A stretch of DNA of 64,000 nucleotides, taken from the NCBI GenBank assembly GCA_021442155.1, contig CM038223.1:31904983-31968982 (forward strand), read 5' to 3'. Both the position numbers and the translations under genes were made by a program. The notes under the pieces were generated by a model. It was given only the letters and a program-made list of their open reading frames with translations, searched no databases and was not told the DNA's origin. How positions within the stretch are numbered: position 1 is the stretch's first letter; every line of letters begins with the position of its first letter. Shown in pieces: positions 1 through 13,873 of this stretch. The DNA comes from Cymbidium sinense. Lineage: Eukaryota; Streptophyta; Magnoliopsida; Asparagales; Orchidaceae.

Positions 1-846
1 TCTAAACTAATAATTAGGGACACATAATCCTAGATTACAAGCCTCTTGATTAAGCACTTAGGGCACTATGCTTAGTGGCTTAATGATTCCAACAACACCC
101 TCTCAAATCTAAACAAATAATTGACCCAAACACATTCCAATTGAAAATTAAATATAATTGAACTTAGACTAAGGTAATTGGGATTATTAACCCAATTACT
201 ATACTTAATCTCACGATCACTTGAACACAATGAAATTCAAATCAAATAAAATCATTATATGAATAGGAATGGAGTTAAATCTAAATGAAGGTCAACCATT
301 GGATATAGAGTTGACTTATGTGGTTCCCACCAAGTCAAAGGTCAACATACTATAATTTGACTAAATTAAATTATTCCAAAAGCTTGAAATGATAAAATGA
401 ATATGTTTAAATATGAATTTAAGGAAATTTAAATCTAATAAGGCCTTATAATTGATTGTTGGATCTAAATTGGACTCAAATGGACCTTCTCAAATTAAAG
501 TGAAATCAATCCAAATTGAATATCCAAAATCTTTTGGAAATCATCATTAAGCTTAATTCAATTAATTTTTAATATAATTAATATGGTAATTTGACCAAAT
601 ATAGTCCATGTTAACCTATTAAACCCAATTTAGGGTCAAAATGGGTCCAGAATTTAAATTCAACATCAAATAATTGAAGTTAATTAATCCAAATCAACCC
701 AAATTTGATTTGGATAATTAATTACCAATCTAAATTAACAAATGATAAACATTATCCATGTTTAGCCTAACCCAAATCAAACCAAACCTAAATGGGCCTA
801 ATGGGACATTTGAACTGAAACCCAAACTAATCACATTAGATTGTAT

Positions 847-872
847 CTAAACTCATCGTAAGATGAGTTTAG
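847..872. repeat. Perfect 11-bp inverted repeat with 4-nt loop
   Basis: The arms CTAAACTCATC (847-857) and GATGAGTTTAG (862-872) are exact reverse complements separated by GTAA. It lies within L1, just past the region that L6 still aligns to. It could be a hairpin or a dimeric protein-binding site. Function is not known. Confidence 0.8.
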
Positions 873-1748
873 AGTAATTGATAGCTAAATTTAAGAAAAT
901 ATAGAGGTTTCAAGTCAATTAAAATGGAGGGAATATGCCATGGAAGGTTAAGGTCAAGCATACAAACAAATTCTCTCCAATCCGCTTCCTCTCCTCCATT
1001 CTTCATCTCAGTTGTTTTGGACTGACCTCAATTAATTGACCCCCCCATGGAGCTAACCTCCAAGGATGGAAATTGCCATGGCCAACAAAGGTTGACCTCC
1101 CTCTCCATAAAGCTTTCAATCATCTGTGGAAAAAAAAGGAGAGAGCCTTTCTCATGCCTGAGCACACCCACACCTTCCTCAAGCTAAATAAAGAAGAATC
1201 CACCCTTTCCTCAATCCCCATGCCCCCGACAAGCTAAACTATGATCAAAGCTATTAAAAAATGGGTGGCGCTTAGGCTATAGAGAAATCTACTGGGAGAC
1301 ATTCTAATTCCTTGCTCCTAGAGTCTTATCACATCCCTACAAAACTGCACGAATCATTTACACTGCTATAGATCATAACCAACGAGCCATGGGTTCAAAC
1401 CAACCACTTTAGCATTCGATGTTGGTCCTTTTTGAAATGAACTTGATCTCAAGTGAGATCAAGCTATATAAATGTATTGCCAATGAACTCTTGATGGATT
1501 TAGAATTGAAATCGAGTGATTCTACTGCCTAGATTGCCAAAATCATTTTGATTTACAGACAATGATCAATTCTCACTATTGATGAGGGAGATATAAAATC
1601 TAGAGTCCATTCCTTCTATTAGGAATGGACAACCAAGATCTAGTCAGATTTCTGATTAAAACCTATATAAAAAGCCACGAGATGATTATTAGCCATCTGA
1701 TCAAAAGCTGTCAGCTCTTATCAAACCACGATCGCAAAAAGCAGTGCC

Positions 1749-1774
1749 GCATTAGTACCATGTGGTACTAATGC
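1749..1774. repeat. Perfect 12-bp inverted repeat with 2-nt spacer
   Basis: The arms GCATTAGTACCA (1,749-1,760) and TGGTACTAATGC (1,763-1,774) are exact reverse complements around TG. It sits in the more GC-rich central part of L1. Perfect arms in an otherwise decayed repeat stand out. I did not find the same palindrome in the other copies. Confidence 0.8.
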
Positions 1775-2384
1775 AAATAAAATAGGTTAATTAATGTTGA
1801 AATAGAGGAAGGCCATTTCTCCCCTCAAATTGAATGTCCCTACACATTCGAAGGGTGGTGACGAACTCAAATGAATCCTCCTAGAGGTCCGTCCTACCGA
1901 TGAGCCAAAAAATGACCAAATACTACAGCAAGTAGTGGAGCATTGGTCTTCATGACATTTGGATGGGAGGAAAGTGGTGATTTCTTCACCAAAGATTTGT
2001 CTTGATGAGAAGAAGTTGCTCAAACCATTTTAGCCATCGAGGATCAATGCTGATGAGGTATAAGCACAAACTAACCACACCCATGCATACCTTCATCCTT
2101 TGTGAAGTTGAATTGATTCATATTGAAATCAAGCTGTTTAGATAGGTTAGAAATCAGTCCTTGATCGATATGCAACCGAAATAATATAGTTTTATCTCTT
2201 CAATCATTAGAAATCATCCTCGAAGAGCCAATGACTCGTAGTTCTCCGAAGGGAGGATAGGGATATAATCCCCATTGTAGGTTCCTTTTATTTGGAACAA
2301 ATGAGTGAGATCTAGAAATACCGTATGATATAATCTCTTAAGAAAATATGGATCGAATCTGGTCCATCCAATTCGTATGGCATT

Positions 2385-2460
2385 GATGAATCCCAGTCTA
2401 CACCATCATTTGACGTGGGATTCACATGGGCCAATCTGTGGTCAAAACACGAAAAGGGTC
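2385..2460 (+). promoter_or_regulatory. Conserved ACGT-containing LTR block, L1 copy
   Basis: This stretch carries CATCATTTGACGTGGGATT and CACATGGG. The same order (CATCATTTTA, then A-CGTGGGATCC, then CATGG) recurs in L4 (reverse strand, about 33,960-34,060) and L5 (reverse strand, about 41,735-41,830). A related block is in L7 (about 49,520-49,590). TGACGTGG is a bZIP-type ACGT element. Conservation among otherwise diverged copies suggests a promoter or enhancer segment of the LTR. No binding data exist here. Confidence 0.4.
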
Positions 2461-5400
2461 ATCCAATTAGCACTAACTGGGTTAAGTAAGAAAATTAGGA
2501 TTTTTGAATTTAAAAATGATAAAAATGCACAAAATTTTAAAAATTCATAGAAAAAAAATACTCAATAAAAATTAAGGGCTCTATGGATTCATCTCAGTGA
2601 GGAAAATCCATTAAACCCAAAATCCTCAATTTTATTAGGTATTTTTAGGTTAATTTGAGTTTAAATAAAAATAATCAAACTCAAATTGAACACAAATTAT
2701 TAATCCAATCAATTTAAAACATTTAAAAATTAAATTTAAGCATACAACACACCTTAGATAAATTATTTATGATTTATTGGCAAATAAATCTTAAAATACA
2801 AAATTTTAAAGTCATATATCTTAATTTAATGAAATAAATTAATATTAAATTAAAACAAAATCATCAAAAATTATATAATCAATTTGAATCATCATAATAA
2901 ACTTTAATCAATCCAAACATATCATTAAAACTTACTAAAACCCCCATAAACCTTAAAATGACCTAATTTATTAATTAATTCAATTAATTAATTTGAACTT
3001 CAAAAAATCATAATAAATCTACCAAATTCTCAAAAATTATAAATGAATCCCCTATGAATGCATCTTCTAGAGAAAAATTTAAGAAAATTAAAATCATTAA
3101 TTAATTCCTTTTAATTTAGGCTTAATTTAAGTTTTACTGAAATAATTAGGACCCTAATTTATCTTAAATTACACATCTAATTAAGATGAAACTTTAGAGA
3201 ACTTAAATTGGCAAGGAACCCCACTTCTTAAAAAATTTAAGGTCAAATGACCTCTACATTTGAAGTTGTTGAATTTCTAATTTCTAGGTCAATATAAATA
3301 AAATAAAATAAAAATTATAAAAATTATAAAAATTCATAAAATCAATTTAAAAAATTTTTATTAAGATCATAATACTTAAAGAAAATTTTGTTACCCTTTG
3401 AAGCCAAGGAATTTAATTAATCATACACTTAGGTTTTAATGAAATAATTAAGAACATAAAATTAACCAAACCATAGGTTAATAATTTATTAAATTCATAA
3501 TAAATAAATTAATCAATCGAAATCCAAAACTAATTAACCTATGAATTTCACACCCAAATATAAAATTTATTAAATTCTTTGAATCCATTTGAGAAATGAA
3601 CAACATAATCCTAAATGTAAGTGAAAGTAATTAATCAAATTAATTAAACTACTTCAAATGGCATAAATTTAAGTTGGATGCCGAAAGTAATTCATTTCTT
3701 AGGCTTTTAGCTTATGATTAGTAAACAAAACTCTATCTTAATAAATTAAATTAAATAATGAAGCTTTAACATATAATGTTACATTAAGCTTAATTTAAAT
3801 AATAAATAAGAATGCATAAGATAATGAATCCTTTAAATAATGAAATCAAGGCTTCCTAAAGATTAATTGGAACTAATTGAAATAACTTACCAAAATGAAA
3901 TGAGTGAATGAAATCATAACATGAAACTAATTAAATTAAATTGTCTAAATCCATAAACATAACATTAATGAAATCAATTTAGATAAATAAACCAATTGAT
4001 TAAAAATACACAACTAAGATCAAATAAACTAAATAGTTAAAAAACACAAGTAAGATCAAATAAACTAAATAGTTAAAATACATATGCAAAATCAAATGAA
4101 AAGAAACATAAGACTAAATATGGAGAAACTAAGTAGTAATAAATAACATAAAACAATAAATAACATGAAACATAAACGAATCAAATAAATTAAACTAAAA
4201 AAAAGAATAAAATTAAATTAATTATGTTAAACATAATCATAATATGATAACATGAACTTTTAATTCAGATTTAAAGAAACATTTTTAAGTTTTAATTAAA
4301 GGTAACAAATCAAATTAAAGAAGTAATTAATCAAAGTAAAAGAAATGAAATAAAAATGAAGCCTTCAAATCTTAATGAAATTAAATTAATTTAAACTGTA
4401 TAAATCCTAAACCCAAAAAAAAATCAAATCATTAATCCAACCGAACTCAACTTAAAATAAATGAATTCAAAAGAGGTTAATTAAAATACTTAAGATCTTA
4501 GCTTGACCCTTAGAATGAATCTTCACCTTAGGATGAATATCTCATTTTACTAAAATTTAGGATGTTGAATAGAATAAGATCCACACAAAGTGGAATTTAT
4601 TTTATTCTTCATTCTTGAAAATTTAAATTCCACTTTAACATTAAATGAAATTAAAAATGAAAGTAAACTTGTAAATCAATCAACTCACTTAAATTGAAAT
4701 TACACAATGGTAAATTATAGAATCTTTGAAAATCAAATCAAAACATGAACCTAAAATGCCTAGTATAGTCATATCTGACAAGCCCATCTCACATACGTTA
4801 TATGATTAAGTCACCGATAATAGATTTAGTTTAGGTTGATGTTGATGTTGATGTGAAAATTCTTTCTTATTTTGTGGTATATTATTTTAGATTGGATGGC
4901 TAGGATTGTTTGTCCGTTAGTCTAGATAGTAGGATATTTTTTATCCTAACACTATTTTCTGCAAGAGCCTATGCTAAAAGAAACTGTTGTAATAAAATAT
5001 ATATAAATATTATTTTCTTGTAGGTATGCTTAAGTCCTTAAGCATAGCTCAATAGGATAGGTGGGTTTTGGCAAACAACTCATGCTAAGCCTGAATATTT
5101 ACATTATAACTATAGATGTGCTATGTGTATTTCCTAATGATTATTTTGTTGGTTTTAGAAATTTATTTTTGAAATTTTAAATGAAATTTGAGCTTAGAAT
5201 TATGATAGAATCTATGGGGCTAAGGGATAGTAGGAGTTGACCCTGCCAGTGCATGGCCTCAGTGTTCTCCTACGAAGCCCGTGGAGGTCCCTGAAGAAGG
5301 TGATGCTCCTGAAAGAAGACTCCCATAGATCAAACTTTTAATTCTAGTCGGGTTATATAATGGCATAGCTTGATTGCCCGTTTCTCTCTTTCTTTCAGGG

Positions 5401-8400
5401 TGTACAATGGTACTCAGCCGCATTGGCCTATCTAATTTAATTTAATTAGCTTGATTTATTTTGGGTGTGTAATAGAAAAAACCTACTTTTAAAAGTTTCT
5501 TTCTGTGATTGTATTTCTGTGATGAAATCTTGGAATGTTAAGTTCCTAGGAAAATTAAGACTTTTACCCAACCTAAATCTAAAACAACTAGAACATAAAA
5601 ATAAATAAACCTAAAATATCTCATTAATTAAAACCCTAGGCAGTACTTAAAAGTAACTAGAAATAATTAACTTTTGTGATATATGATAGCATATTATTCA
5701 TTCTTCTTGAATTGGACACTTCACCTATTACACATAAAGGGGAATCTGGCCTTTGAGAATGACCACCCTTCTTGGGGAAGTGTGCCTTATCTTTTTGATT
5801 TGGCCCATGACCACTTCTAACTGCATATCATTGTAGACATAAAATGCATACCCAAGGCATTAAATGAATTGTTATCAAAACATAAAAGATGAAACTTGTT
5901 GTATTAATTAGGTACATATCATACCTAACATGATCTTAGAGATAAGGAGTGATTTTAGGCCCTTAGTCTCTTTCCTAAATACAATTATCCAATCATGTTG
6001 CATAACATGAAGATTGAACTCATGGATTTAAAAATTGGTTAGGTGGTGTTAGCTGGCAGCGCTTCAAGGCGAGTTATTAATCCAGAAAAGTCAGGGATAG
6101 GTTTTTTTTTTCTTAAATGAGAGAAAGAAATAATAATTCCTATAAAATTTAAGTTATGTTGAGTTTATAAATTGTGTTAGGAGCAGTTATAGATTTAGAT
6201 TTTGAAGCATCTTTTTGGAGTAAGTCTTTAGCCACTAGGCATTTTTACGGTGTTATAATGTCAGAATTTAAGTTCAAGATTCCTAATAAAATGATAATTC
6301 AAACCCCACTAAATTTAATCTTAAAAGTATAAAGCATAATGTTAGGTTAGTTGAAATGCTTATTGGGCATCATAGTATATTTAGGTATTTCCTACTTAAT
6401 CCCAGTTGATCTCCAAAAGAACTCTTTCCCTTTTGAGAGCATTTCCTATTGAATTTCTAAATTATCATCCTTTTAAGAAAAGCTTTGAATCATGAAAATA
6501 AAAGTCTATTTCCTTAATTAAGAGTATTCTTAGGAAGATAGCTTTCATTCCTAAGATTTAATTAACTATAAGAGCTTGCCCTTACAAGAAACTGTGATTC
6601 CTATAACAAAATAAATCATGTTCTACCTTTCCATGTAGTTAAGGGAAAACATCTCTAGTTTATCGAAGACCTATCAGCCTTAGGAGTCCTAATTAAGTAA
6701 TTGAATCTATTATAGGGTAATATACTTCTCTTTTTATGATAATATATTTATCTCTTAATGATGTGTTTAATTATTATGGTGTTTTAATTTGGAGTCGTAT
6801 GGACACCATGCAGATCTTAAGGGTACTTATTAAAGAGATCAAGTATGACATTAAGGTATGAGATACCATCTTAGAAGATGAAAACATCACCCTACACTAG
6901 ACCTGATCACCTAATAAAGACTCCTAAGGCATATTAGTCTTTATATATACCTAAGATCTTTTCCTTACTTTATATGGAATAGTAAAGCAAGATTTATTTT
7001 ATGTTGGGTTCTTTAGTTCCCTATGGAAGCAAACTTCCATAGTTAATTACATCTTAGAAAATTAGAATTTTTAAAGAGTTCTCTCAATTAAAGTAATCAA
7101 TAAATGTCCCCAAAGATTTCAAAGCTAGACTATCAAGGGATTGTGTATTTAGGAAAGGTCAAGTGAGAGAGTTCAAGTAGCAAGACTTATTTATAGATAC
7201 CAAAGAAGGATAAATAAGGAGCACTCATGATACTAGGAAGCCTAGTGAGTACTCTGATCTACCTTATAATGAGGCTTTAAATATTTGGAAGAGAGAATTT
7301 AATTTTGTTTAAGTTGGAATCTTTATTAGAATATTAGGGCTTATAATCCATCAACACAAGATTGTGAAAATATTTAGGAGGTGAGGACTTATACTCGTAG
7401 CCTGAAGGAAACAAGTAGCCTTAAAACTTAAATCTAGGATGCTTTAGCATAAGCTAAAATCATAACCTAAGTCTAATCAGGGAAATAAGGTATAATGGTT
7501 TATCTCCATAAGAGAGGATATACCCATCCTAACTCTTCTGGACTTACAATCGCCTGGAGTGGCCACCAGCTAACACCTCCTACACTTTAAACCCATGTAG
7601 CCCAATCTTATGTAAATGCAAGATAGCTAGGCTATTATTTAATTAAGAAAGAAACTAGAGTCATAAACTCACTCCCTAAGAGACTTAATCATGATTGGCA
7701 TAAAACATGACTTAGACTAATGCAAAATTTTATAATATTTTTATTTCATTTTGATACATTTATTTTGGACATAGGCTTGGGATAATTATGCATATATGCA
7801 TGATGGAATAAGGTTGTGGGCTAAATCAGCGGGAGGAGGTGTTCTCCACTATAAGGGATGCCCTCAAAGGTCAAGCATGTCCCCTATTGTGTAAAAATGG
7901 AGACCCTCCCTATTTAGGAGTGAAATAAGATGTTATGCATGATGTTATTGCATTTAATATTAAGCTAAGGGATTGCTAAATATTTTATTTATTTTGATTA
8001 TAAAACCTAGGCTTTAAGATGAGGTTATGAGTTAGATTAAAATTTAGTTATGAGTTATTAGTGAGGGTTGAAAATTTAATTTTATCTTAAAGAGCCTACC
8101 TCATCCAGGCCACATATCAAAAATCACACTTTAAGAAACCTATAAAAATATATCATTTCTATTACACAAGCTAAACACAATAATCAAATATTTATAAATT
8201 TCATAAAAAAATAAAAGGCCGGTGTCAGGTATTTCCGTACACCCCAGAAAAGAAAGAAAATTAGGTAGTCGAGCTCTACCCTTATACAATACTGATTATA
8301 AAATAATATTACAATTACAATAAAATAAATGCAATGGAGATCTTCAACTTCTTGTATTTTTTTCTTTTACTTATCTTCTTTTGGATCAGCTTTGCTCCAA

Positions 8401-9305
8401 GTTTCATAGGGCCTCCCAGGTCTTTGCCTTCTAATCACTGCTCATCCTAAACCCCATAGCAATAATCCTAATTTCTATTACAAAATTTACATATTTATAA
8501 AAAATAAAATCTAACTACACCTGCAAAATAGATGTTAGCTAAACAAACATATAAGCCTAGCAGTCATATTCTATATATTTGGACTTAGCATCCTGCACAT
8601 GGGTAACCAAGCTCACCTATCCTAATTGGATTATGCTTAGGGGAATAAGCAACCTGCAAGCAAAAGCAATTATATTTACTTATTTTTTTAGTGGCCCCTT
8701 TAGGATAATCCCCTATAGAAATATCATTAGGCTATTAGCAACCTAATATCCAGTCTATGCATAAAATTTAGTCTAAAATATTACATCACAAAATAAAACA
8801 TAACATCACATATACACCAGCCTAACCTAAGGATAGAATTGGTGACTTAGTATTCTAATATGGGTGCTAAAGTTTGGTGTGGTATGTCTTACTTAGGCTT
8901 TAAAATTATGATTGCTTAAAGTTTAGAATTGTTTAAGTTAAACATTGGGGGATTATTCCACTTCAAGTTATTAAAAGAATTGGATTGTTTTAATTTATAT
9001 TTTCTTTATTTCATTTGATACTTATTTAGTATCTACTTATTATAAAAAAAAAGAAAGAGGTTTCACTTTCCCTTTATCCCTTTCCTAAGTTATTTTCTAA
9101 AGGTATACTATTATGGTTTTGATTCTTTTAATGAATGACTTATTAAGCATTTTATTGAACCTAAGTTTGGCTTAGTCTTAAAGAATTTTTTCCAGACATG
9201 AAAGGCATCTTAGGAATAATGTGATTGAATAACTATCATATGGATAACATCTCATCATTCCTTTTCATTATTAATAAAATGCACATGTTTTCATTTTTAT
9301 TATTT

Positions 9306-9422
<117 letters not shown>

Positions 9423-9517
9423 AGCACATTGAATGATTGTAAATGCATGTATTTTGGTAGAAAAGAGAGATTTCATTCCTCAACTAAGTATACATATATA
9501 TATGTATTAGAGATTTA

Positions 9518-9852
9518 AGCAAGTACTTGTCGTTATTAAACCAGAGAAGTGAGATTATCTAAGACCTCCTTGAGGCTACTTAAAGCCTCATGTTCTCGGG
9601 ATGTCAAGACTATATACTTGCTATCTAAAAAATATATGAATCTATACATGAATATGGAAATAAAAAAATCATGCAAAGATTGTATTATAATAAATTATTT
9701 ATCCATGCAAAGTAAAGTTCTATCCTAATTCTAACACATGTATACATATGAATGAAATTAAGCAAGTATGTGTCATTGTTAAACTAGGGAAACAAGATTA
9801 TCTAAGACCTTAGATTCACAGAATGTCCAGGCCATATACTTACTAACATTCA
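9518..9852. repeat. Duplicated LTR block, period about 243 bp
   Basis: Two diverged copies of AGCAAGTA...GT..TTAAAC..G followed by AGATTATCTAAGACC and ATATACTT lie at about 9,518-9,623 and 9,761-9,852. One related copy occurs in L7 (about 51,005-51,105, inverted), L4 (about 31,548-31,640) and L6 (about 44,785-44,880, inverted). The duplication therefore appears specific to L2. Confidence 0.65.
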
Positions 9853-12039
9853 AACACATGTAAACATACACATGAATTATGAAAATAGAACAATCCTTTA
9901 GCATGTTTAAACCATAAGTAAATGTAAATTTAATTGAATATATATAAACAACATTAACTTAGATTTTCATCATTGACTTATAATTTTAAAAATAATTTGA
10001 GATTTATTAGTGATAATAGTCACACCATATAATAAGATTAATTCAACACATGCAACTTATATATATACATATTCATTTGATTCTTTTGTTTGAAAACATG
10101 AATACATGATACAAGTGGCATGCAAATTTATAATGATTAAAAAGGAATGACTAAATATTGCCACATGATACATTTAATCACATTAATTCTTAAGGATAAT
10201 CAAGTCAAATAAACATTTCTTAAGATTAACCAAAGTTATTTTATGAAGTTTGACTTTGGTGTTTGAATTATTAAAACCTAAAGAGGGGAAAAGACACTTA
10301 GTGTTAGCCCCATCCCACATTAGTGGCTTAATACATTTAAGAAAAAGTGATTAAGTGAATTTTATAAATTTACTAAGTTCAAGTCATTAAATAATCAATT
10401 TAATTACCCTTCCCTAAGCTTCTTTAATTTAATTAACTACTTAACCATGAGCCTTCAATGACATGCTTATGATAAATTAAAATTAGCATTGCTCCTAAAG
10501 GGACCTAATGCAATTGAGCTCATGCTTAAGAGTTGATTAGATTAAGGAAGGAATCTAAGTTAAGTACACTTATGGTTTTCTCACCCATGGGTTAACCATA
10601 ATTCTCTTAATGACTTTATGCTATTAAACACATAAAGGGAAAATTGATGAATCATATTTGAGTTACATGAACCAATCATTATTTAAATTTGATTCTTATC
10701 ATACAATTAATCTCTCTAATTAACCCTTAATTACCACATGTCTTAATTAATCCACCTAAAGAAATGCATAGTAAAATAATTAAGAAAGGGATCCTAATTA
10801 TTTCCCCTCCTCACCATTTTCGCTATTCACAGTAATTAATCACCATTAATCATTCATTTTTTATTGTTTGGAAATTTTAATAAATATTAAATGGATTAAG
10901 AAGGATAATTAGGATTAGAATTTCACATTATTTAAATTACATGGCTAATAAATTCCAAGAAAATTATAGGAGGTAAAATACATCCCATATAATAAACCCA
11001 CCAAATTTGAAATCAATTGGCCAAGTAATTTGGTCATAGTTAAGGTAATTAGCCTAAGCTTCAAACCCTAATTAAGCACTATTCAATAAGACCTAGAGAT
11101 TTTATTTTTATTAAATTCTCCTCTTTTACCCTTTCTACATTTTTTTATTTGCATTTTTGGATTTTTCTAGAATTAGTTATGATTTTTCAAATTTTGGACT
11201 ATTTAGACACATTTTAAAGGCCTAATAAACCACTCAAATCATCGACACCATGCGGATGCTGATGCAGTAGTGCTTTCCTCATGGAGCCATAAGATAGGTT
11301 ATTTAAAATATCTGACATGGTAACTGACACATTGGTGGAGAATGCTATTTCTTTTCGGCCACTGTTCTCAGATCGAAAGGCTGAGATTAATCTCATGATT
11401 TTGAAAGGAATAAATCATAAAATCTAATGAATTAAATCATGACTATCCATTCTAATCATGCGGAATGGACAATCGATGGCCATCTTCCCCTGAGCGCTGG
11501 AAGGTAGACATTGTTTGCTTTCCACCACTCAATCCTAGCTCACAAAGCTCATAAGATCAACTCCAAAATATTTGGGAAGAAGATCTAAAGGGATCCTATA
11601 ATGAAAATTGGTCGAGATCATGTTTCACTTCATAAAAGACCAACACCTAAGGGGAAAATCTACAGTTGTCAGATTTTTACCTCACTATAGCTAAAGACCG
11701 TTGCTCTGTCAACTAAGGTATCTTCATCTTGAAGAGATGAAGTCCTGTTGAGAAAATCTTGAGCTACCTCCTCATTGATTCCTCTGTAGACCAAACATAA
11801 TCATGAAGCTCACTGAAGTTGGTCTAGGTATGCCTTCTAATGATCTAATCACTTGGGGAATGATTCCTTTCAACTCATCGGAATGTGTTAAAGGTGTGGG
11901 AAGAGTTAATTTGGATTTACTAGAGTTTTACTGGGGTTGGATGGATGGGGCTCTCTATTACGCTCGGTAGTAGGTCTCGCTAGTGATGAAGGCACTAGGG
12001 GTTCGGGGAAAGGATTCGGACTACAAGAAATCTTCTGAG

Positions 12040-12177
12040 GAAGCTCTCTTGAGGAAGCTCTCTGTGAAGTTTGAATGGATGGGGAGGCGTATAATCTCTT
12101 CTCCAAGTGAACCAACTAGTGAGATTGGTTCAGTCTTTGGCATCTATCCTGCTGTGGTAGGTGGCCGAAGGTGGTAG
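12040..12177 (+). other. Antisense open segment in L2 with a counterpart in L7
   Basis: The frame ending at 12,177 encodes KLSVKFEWMGRR...EIGSVFG...VGGRRW. In L7 the equivalent antisense frame (48,644-48,877, minus) encodes KVSVKFEWMGRS...KIGSTFG...VGGQRW. About 22 of 39 residues agree by eye. Both run antisense to their LTR. No known domain is recognised. Nucleotide conservation alone may explain the likeness, so I do not call it a gene. Confidence 0.3.
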
Positions 12178-12249
12178 GGGACTGCTGAGGTGGATGTGTG
12201 TGAGAGGCTGAGGGAGGATGGTGGGCTGCCATGGAGTGTACCACCTTCC

Positions 12250-13560
12250 CTAGGTGGACCAATGGAATGTAATGGGTAAACTAACCCACTGTTAGCCAAA
12301 GGTTGAGCCTAATAACTTTAGGTTAGGTTGGGTCAATGGTCCTTGTGTCCAAGAAGGGCAAAAGGTGAATTCCAAGGCATGGGGAGTGGGAGAATCCACC
12401 CAAATGGGGATTTGGCTTAGTTCAAGGGTTTTGACCCAAACTAGGTTCACCAGGGGTTAGGTCTACTTGGGCAGGTCCATGGTGACCCAAGGATGAGTCA
12501 TGCCAAGTTTAGTTGGATTTGGACTTGGTTTAATAAGGTTTGGCTCAATTTGACCCATATGGTTAATTTGTGTCCAATTAGGTCACGTTGACCAATTGGT
12601 CAAATTGAGTCAAACCAAGGGTTTGTGTGAGTTCAATTGGTCATTTGAAATGCATTGGTATAATTGGTTTAATTCAATTTGAAGTGGATTTGGATTTGAT
12701 TCACTTGGGTTCATTTGGGCCAATTGGGTTAAGTTGACCAATTTGGTCAAATTGGCCAAATTGGCTTGGGCATGGGTTAGGTTTGTGTTCAATGGATCAT
12801 CTAGTAATGATTGTAGGTGTTAGTTTAAATTAATTTGGATTAGAGAATGATTTAGTTCAATTTGACCCTTTAGGTCAAATTGGGCTAAGTGGTCAATTGG
12901 GGTTGGATTGGCCAAATTGGGTTCAATTAGATGTTGGATCATGATCAACATTCAATTTATGAATGGTTAGAACCATTATTTGCAATCCATTTGGCTTAGG
13001 ATTTAATTTGACTCAATTTATCCTTTTAGGTTAAATTGGGTCAACTTAGGTTAAGAGACCAAATTGGCTTGGTTAGGTTCAATTGGTGGTTGAGACATGT
13101 TCAATACTTAATTTATGATTGATGGGAGTCATTTATCATAATTGATTTGGTTTAGAACATGATTTGGTCTAATTTGGCCCTTGAACTCAAATTGGGTCAA
13201 CTCAGGTTAAATGATGAAATTAATTTGGTTTGACCCAATTGAGTGCAATTGGGTAATCAAGGATGATCAATAATCATTGTGGAAGGGATTGAATTAGTTG
13301 ATTCAATCCAATTTGGATTGGATTGAAGTTTGAATCAAATTGGTCATTTTGGTCATATTGGGTCAAGTGAACCAATTGAGTTAATTGGGTTGAATTGATG
13401 TCAATTTGGTGTTGAGAGGAGTTCAATTATAGATTTAGAGTTGATTAGTAGCTTTGGTTACAATTGATTTAGGCTTGATTGTATTTTGGCTCATTTGGAC
13501 TTTTTGGGTTGAATGGGCTAACTTGGGTTAAGGTCCAAGTTAACTTGGCTTAGAGCTTGG
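12250..13560. repeat. TTGAC/GTCAA-rich imperfect repeat tract
   Basis: Imperfect repetitions of GGTCAAATTGGG and TTGACCCAATT fill this stretch. They include a perfect 16-bp palindrome TTGACCAATTGGTCAA at 12,588-12,603 and a near copy at about 12,734. The same low-complexity style appears in other LTR copies (600-800, 43,100-43,350, 44,050-44,350, 46,860-47,000, 48,000-48,400). TTGAC is the core of WRKY W-boxes, but composition bias could produce it. The minus ORF 12,610-12,792 is a translation of this repeat and not a gene. Confidence 0.6.
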
Positions 13561-13873
13561 AGCTTGGATTGGAAAAACCAAAATCAATTAAGGTAGATTG
13601 AATATGTTTGAGATTGGTTGGTTTCATTTATATAAGTCTTGGGTTTGGATGAATGGACAAGCTTTAGTCTTGGTTTATGCCATAGGATAGGTAGAACCTA
13701 TTTGTCCTAAGGTATGTCTTGGGCTTAGGGTTATGTTCTCTAAGTCTCTAAGCTTGAGTTAAGTGTTCCCTGAATCACTAGGAGTGTCTTATCACTAAGG
13801 AAGATCCAAGTTCTTAGAAAGATTCCTAAGTCTAGGATAAGAGGGGTTAATCCTCACTCCAAAAGTGAGGTCA

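Larger units (their letters stand above)
1..6790 (+). mobile_element. Giant LTR copy L1 (sense +), cut by window start
   Basis: The first bases (TCTAAACTAATAATTAGG) match the start of L6 at about 43,430 and the reverse complement of the L4 end near 35,990, so the window opens roughly 40-50 bp inside the LTR. The seven-copy marker lies near 5,025. Further blocks at 4,500-4,640, 5,220-5,420, 5,700-5,790 and 6,370-6,720 are shared in order with L6 and, inverted, with L3, L4 and L5. Homology stops near 6,790, where L2 begins in the opposite orientation. The short ORFs inside, for example 1,787-2,023, have no recognisable domain and are probably chance. The LTR would supply promoter and polyadenylation signals of a Ty3/gypsy element. 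No internal region follows it here. Assignment as an LTR rests on the PBS beside related copies. Confidence 0.72.

Noticed and set aside
1787..2023. 78-codon minus ORF in L1
   Set aside because: No counterpart in the other LTR copies and no recognisable motif.
12610..12792. Minus ORF with repeated NLT/LAN residues
   Set aside because: It is a direct translation of the TTGAC/GTCAA-rich repeat tract.
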